Shown: positions 7,811 through 10,033 of the stretch, piece after piece
Numbering within the stretch: the stretch's first letter is position 1
Layout of the letters: each line of letters opens with the position of its first letter
Source: an uncultured Porphyromonas sp.
Lineage (GTDB): Bacteria > Bacteroidota > Bacteroidia > Bacteroidales > Porphyromonadaceae
NCBI GenBank assembly: GCA_927910985.1
Contig: CAKMOP010000254.1
Location: forward strand, 1 to 10,033
Length of the DNA stretch: 10,033 bases
Reading direction: 5' to 3'
The notes under the pieces: generated by a model
Database searches by the model: none
What the model was told of the DNA's origin: nothing
What the model saw: the letters and a program-made list of their open reading frames with translations, nothing else
Program-made: the position numbers and the translations under genes

Positions 7811-7860
7811 GTCCCACCCCTTCGCGGCATAATGCCGTCGGGGTGGGACTTTCTCTTTCT
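7811..7860 (+). terminator. intrinsic terminator after the leuS-yitT unit
   Basis: A perfect 10-base stem GTCCCACCCC (7811-7820) pairs with GGGGTGGGAC (7840-7849). An inner stem CGGCA/TGCCG (7825-7829 with 7833-7837) closes a three-base loop, and a T-rich tail (TTTCTCTTTCT) follows. It starts 33 bases after the yitT stop and precedes a new promoter-like box. Confidence 0.9.
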
Positions 7861-7893
7861 ACATAGCTCAGATAGGTAGTAACAATATATCCT

Positions 7894-7901
7894 TATCTTT
7901 G
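7894..7901 (+). promoter_or_regulatory. candidate -7 box for pncB-nadD unit
   Basis: TATCTTTG matches the Bacteroidota TAnnTTTG consensus, lies after the terminator and 35 bases before the pncB ATG. No clear -33 TTTG is seen upstream. Confidence 0.5.
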
Positions 7902-7936
7902 CCCCTACAATATAGTAGTACAAATAGTACCGCATC

Positions 7937-9123
7937 ATGGCTATTATCCAAAGCGTATTAGATACCGACCTCTATAAGTTCACTACGAGCTATGCTTACT
8001 CCAAGCTCTATCCACGTGCCTATGGGCAATTCCGCTTCATTGATCGTGGCAAGACCATCTACCCTCAGGGCTTTGCCGATGAGCTAAAGAAGGAGCTCCA
8101 AGAGATGACGAAGCTGGCTCTCACCAAGGATGAAGCGAACTTCCTCTCTCGTGAACTACCTTACCTCCCCCCGACCTACATTGACTTCGTGCGAGGCTTC
8201 CGCTTCGATCCTGAGGAAGTGCAAGTAGAGCAAGACGCCGAGGGACACCTCTCCATCGTGGCCGAAGGACTGCTCTATCGTGTCACGCTGTGGGAAACGC
8301 CCTTGCTTGCCTTGGTCAGCGAACTCTACTACAAGATGCTCGGCGCTAAGCCGGATATGGAGTACACCGAGCGCACCATCATCAACAAGGCGCGCAAGCT
8401 CGCTGAGCGTGAGATTACGTTCTCGATGTTCGGGATGCGTCGCCGCTTCAGTGCTGCCATCGAAGACCGAGTGACGGAGCTTCTGAAGGAGCACGCCGCA
8501 GGTCACCTCTTCGGTACGAGTAACGTCTACTATGCTTATAAGCATGGGCTGCGCGTCTCAGGCACGCATCCACATGAATGGATTCAGTTCCATGGGGCTA
8601 TGTTCGGCTATAAGATGGCGAACTATATGGCTATGGAAGATTGGATCAACGTCTATGATGGCGACCTCGGCACGGTACTGACGGACACCTATACTACGGA
8701 TGTCTTCATGCGCAACTTCAGTAAGAAGCACGCAATGCTCTTCACCAGCCTGCGCCATGATAGCGGAGATCCCCTCCAGTTCACAGAGAAGGTCATCGCT
8801 CGCTACCGCGAACTTCGTGTCGACCCCACCATTAAGTACATCATCTTCTCCGATGGGCTTGACCCCGAGCGAGCCATTGAGATCGCTAACTATTGTAAGG
8901 GACGCATCGGTGCCAGCTTTGGATTGGTACGAACTTCTCCAATGATGTAGGCAACGGCATCCGTCCGATGAACATCGTCATGAAGCTCTGGAAATGTAAG
9001 ATGACTGAGAAAGAGCGTTGGCATCCCTGCGTTAAGCTCAGCGATGTCGACGGGAAGCACACCGGCGAGCCCGAAGAGATTGAGTTGGCACAGCGTACTC
9101 TGGGACTACCTGTACAGATATAA
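7937..9123 (+). CDS. pncB: nicotinate phosphoribosyltransferase (frame break near the C-terminus)
   Basis: PncB condenses nicotinate with PRPP to nicotinate mononucleotide, coupled to ATP hydrolysis, in the cytosolic Preiss-Handler route to NAD. The first frame gives 337 residues to a TAG at 8948-8950. It shows the N-terminal LDTDLYKFTTSYA (8-20), SGTHPHEW (208-215), whose His213 corresponds to the histidine phosphorylated in the family, and the phosphoribosyl-binding HDSGDP (274-279). After GASFG (325-329) the frame becomes unlike the family. The +2 frame from 8926 continues GTNFSNDVGNGIRPMNIVMK and runs to a TAA at 9121-9123, ending LPVQI. One missing base near 8923-8925 restores a 395-residue enzyme of normal length. 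It is followed after 5 bases by nadD, the next enzyme of the pathway. Function is secure; the truncation is probably artefactual. Confidence 0.95.
8921..8926 (+). other. apparent frameshift in pncB
   Basis: The sequence GGATTGGT should read Gly-(Ile/Val)-Gly between ASF and TNFSND; one base is missing (for example GGAATTGGT). The two frames then join without gap. Confidence 0.75.
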
Positions 9124-9128
9124 GACTG

Positions 9129-9742
9129 GTGGTTAGCTCCCGAAGACGCATCTGCCTTTACTTTGGCTCGTTTAATCCACTCCATCGTGCTCACCTTCGC
9201 TTGGCTCAGTTTGCTCTGGCCACCCTGCCGTGCGATGAAGTGTGGCTTGTACTGAGTCCACTCAATCCACTCAAGGAGCGTGCGACACAGCTTCCCTTTG
9301 CTTGGCGAGCCGACTACATTCGCCGAGCCATAGATAAAGAGTCTCGACTCCGCTTAATCACCCTGGAGGAACAGCTACCCCTTCCTCACTACACCGTGCG
9401 AGCATACGAGCCTTGCGCCTGCTCTATCCTGAGTATGACTTCTCGCTCCTCATCGGGAGCGACAACCTTCGCCTCATAGATCGCTGGTATGACTACCAGC
9501 GACTACTGAAGACCATTCCTCTTCACGTCTATCCTCGCCCAGGCTATCCGATGGAAGATATCCTTCCCACGGCTCTGCCTGGAGCGACTATTTACCTCCA
9601 CCCCGAGGCTCCACAGATGGACTTAGCTGCGACCGAGCTACGTGAAGCAGCCCTTCGTGGAGAAGACCTCAGCGGAGAGACGGCTGTCCCCGAGCTCTGG
9701 GAAGAGCTCCGTGCTCAGCTCCTTTCCCTCCAATCCCAATAA
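9129..9742 (+). CDS. nadD: nicotinate-nucleotide adenylyltransferase (frame break mid-gene)
   Basis: NadD adenylates nicotinate mononucleotide to deamido-NAD, directly using the PncB product. The gene starts at GTG 9129, 5 bases after pncB; no ATG precedes the first motif. The first frame encodes FGSFNPLHRAH (12-22), the nucleotidyltransferase motif with His19 and His22 (family form HxGH, here HRAH), and SPLNPLK (43-49). It holds to about Val90. From about 9401 the other frame continues SIRALRLLYPEYDFSLLIGSDNLRLIDRW and then LAATELR, matching the family's ISSTxIR-type nucleotide-binding motif. That frame ends at TAA 9740-9742. One missing base at 9399-9401 restores a 204-residue protein of typical size. 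No single frame here encodes a whole enzyme, so as written the gene would be dead; an indel error is the likely explanation. Confidence 0.92.
9399..9401 (+). other. apparent frameshift in nadD
   Basis: GTGCGAGCATACGAG reads V-R-A-Y-E in the first frame and then becomes unlike NadD. Adding one base after GTGCG gives V-R-S-I-R-A-L-R-L-L, a typical NadD segment, and joins both frames. Confidence 0.75.
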
Positions 9743-9752
9743 GTATATTCCT

Positions 9753-10033
9753 ATGACCCCACGCCTCACATTCCTCCCCGAGTGGGTGGAGCAAGACCTC
9801 GTCCTTCTCTCTTGGCCTAACGAGACAATGGACTGGGCTTCACGTTTCCCCCAGATAGAAGCCTGCTACAAGCAAATGGCAGAGACCATTCTCGCCTACG
9901 AAGACCTCCTCATTCTCGCAAAGGACACCGAACACGTGCGTGCGCTCCTCTCCGACCAAGAGTACAAGCACGAGCTCTTCATCATGGAGATGGACTGCAA
10001 TGATACGTGGTGTCGTGACTACGCGCCCTCTCG
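9753..10033 (+). CDS. agmatine deiminase / peptidyl-arginine deiminase family protein, 5' part only
   Basis: The frame from ATG 9753 is open to the right edge: 93 codons and 2 bases. It begins MTPRLTFLPEWVEQDLVLLSWP, the usual start of agmatine-deiminase-family (PAD_porph) proteins, and contains NDTWCRDYAP (about 82-91), the substrate-site motif normally written NDTWxRDxGP; the final glycine is alanine here. Family members hydrolyse the guanidinium group of agmatine or peptidyl arginine to a ureido group and ammonia. There is no signal peptide, so a cytosolic agmatine deiminase is more likely than the secreted Porphyromonas PAD. The catalytic cysteine and histidine would lie beyond the window. 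It starts 10 bases after nadD and so probably shares its transcript. Family is clear; substrate is inferred. Confidence 0.85.
   Translation, partial: MTPRLTFLPEWVEQDLVLLSWPNETMDWASRFPQIEACYKQMAETILAYEDLLILAKDTEHVRALLSDQEYKHELFIMEMDCNDTWCRDYAPS

Noticed and set aside
1..10033. A new multi-gene defence, mobile or biosynthetic system
   Set aside because: All nine genes fit known housekeeping or conserved families, and no integrase, transposase, toxin-antitoxin pair or unexplained gene cluster was found.

Overview
The window looks like chromosomal core-genome DNA of a Bacteroidota bacterium, most likely Porphyromonas or a close relative. The reasons are protein content (a Bacteroidales-type LepB with an extra N-terminal membrane segment and a large insertion, a WbqC-family protein, an agmatine-deiminase-family protein), three promoter-like TAnnTTTG boxes of the Bacteroidota type, start codons mostly without Shine-Dalgarno sequences, and moderately high GC. 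The genus is an inference from remembered protein families, not from a database search.

Layout. The left third is a minus-strand gene string read from right to left: dapB (lysine/diaminopimelate synthesis), lepB (signal peptidase I), a second S26-peptidase-like gene that seems catalytically dead, and a wbqC-family gene that runs off the left edge. The last three overlap or nearly abut, so they look like one operon. A 432-bp non-coding divergent region (3518-3949) separates dapB from the plus-strand genes. It holds a candidate promoter for each side and a cluster of GGAAA/TTTCC palindromic units. On the plus strand follow leuS (leucyl-tRNA synthetase) and a YitT-family membrane protein, closed by a clear intrinsic terminator. 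A second plus-strand unit then starts from its own promoter-like box: pncB and nadD, which catalyse successive steps of NAD synthesis from nicotinate (Preiss-Handler route), and the start of an agmatine-deiminase-family gene cut by the right edge.

The most striking property is that five of the nine genes (wbqC, lepB, leuS, pncB, nadD) each carry one apparent single-base frame break. In each, conserved family sequence stops in one frame and resumes at once in another. leuS, lepB and nadD are normally essential, so the simplest reading is uncorrected indel errors in the sequence, not gene decay. Genes that look broken here should not be called lost without checking the reads.

I see no mobile element, CRISPR array, tRNA, rRNA or defence system, and no convincing new multi-gene system. 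The best biological leads are the S26-like paralogue lacking both catalytic residues and the palindromic repeat cluster between dapB and leuS.
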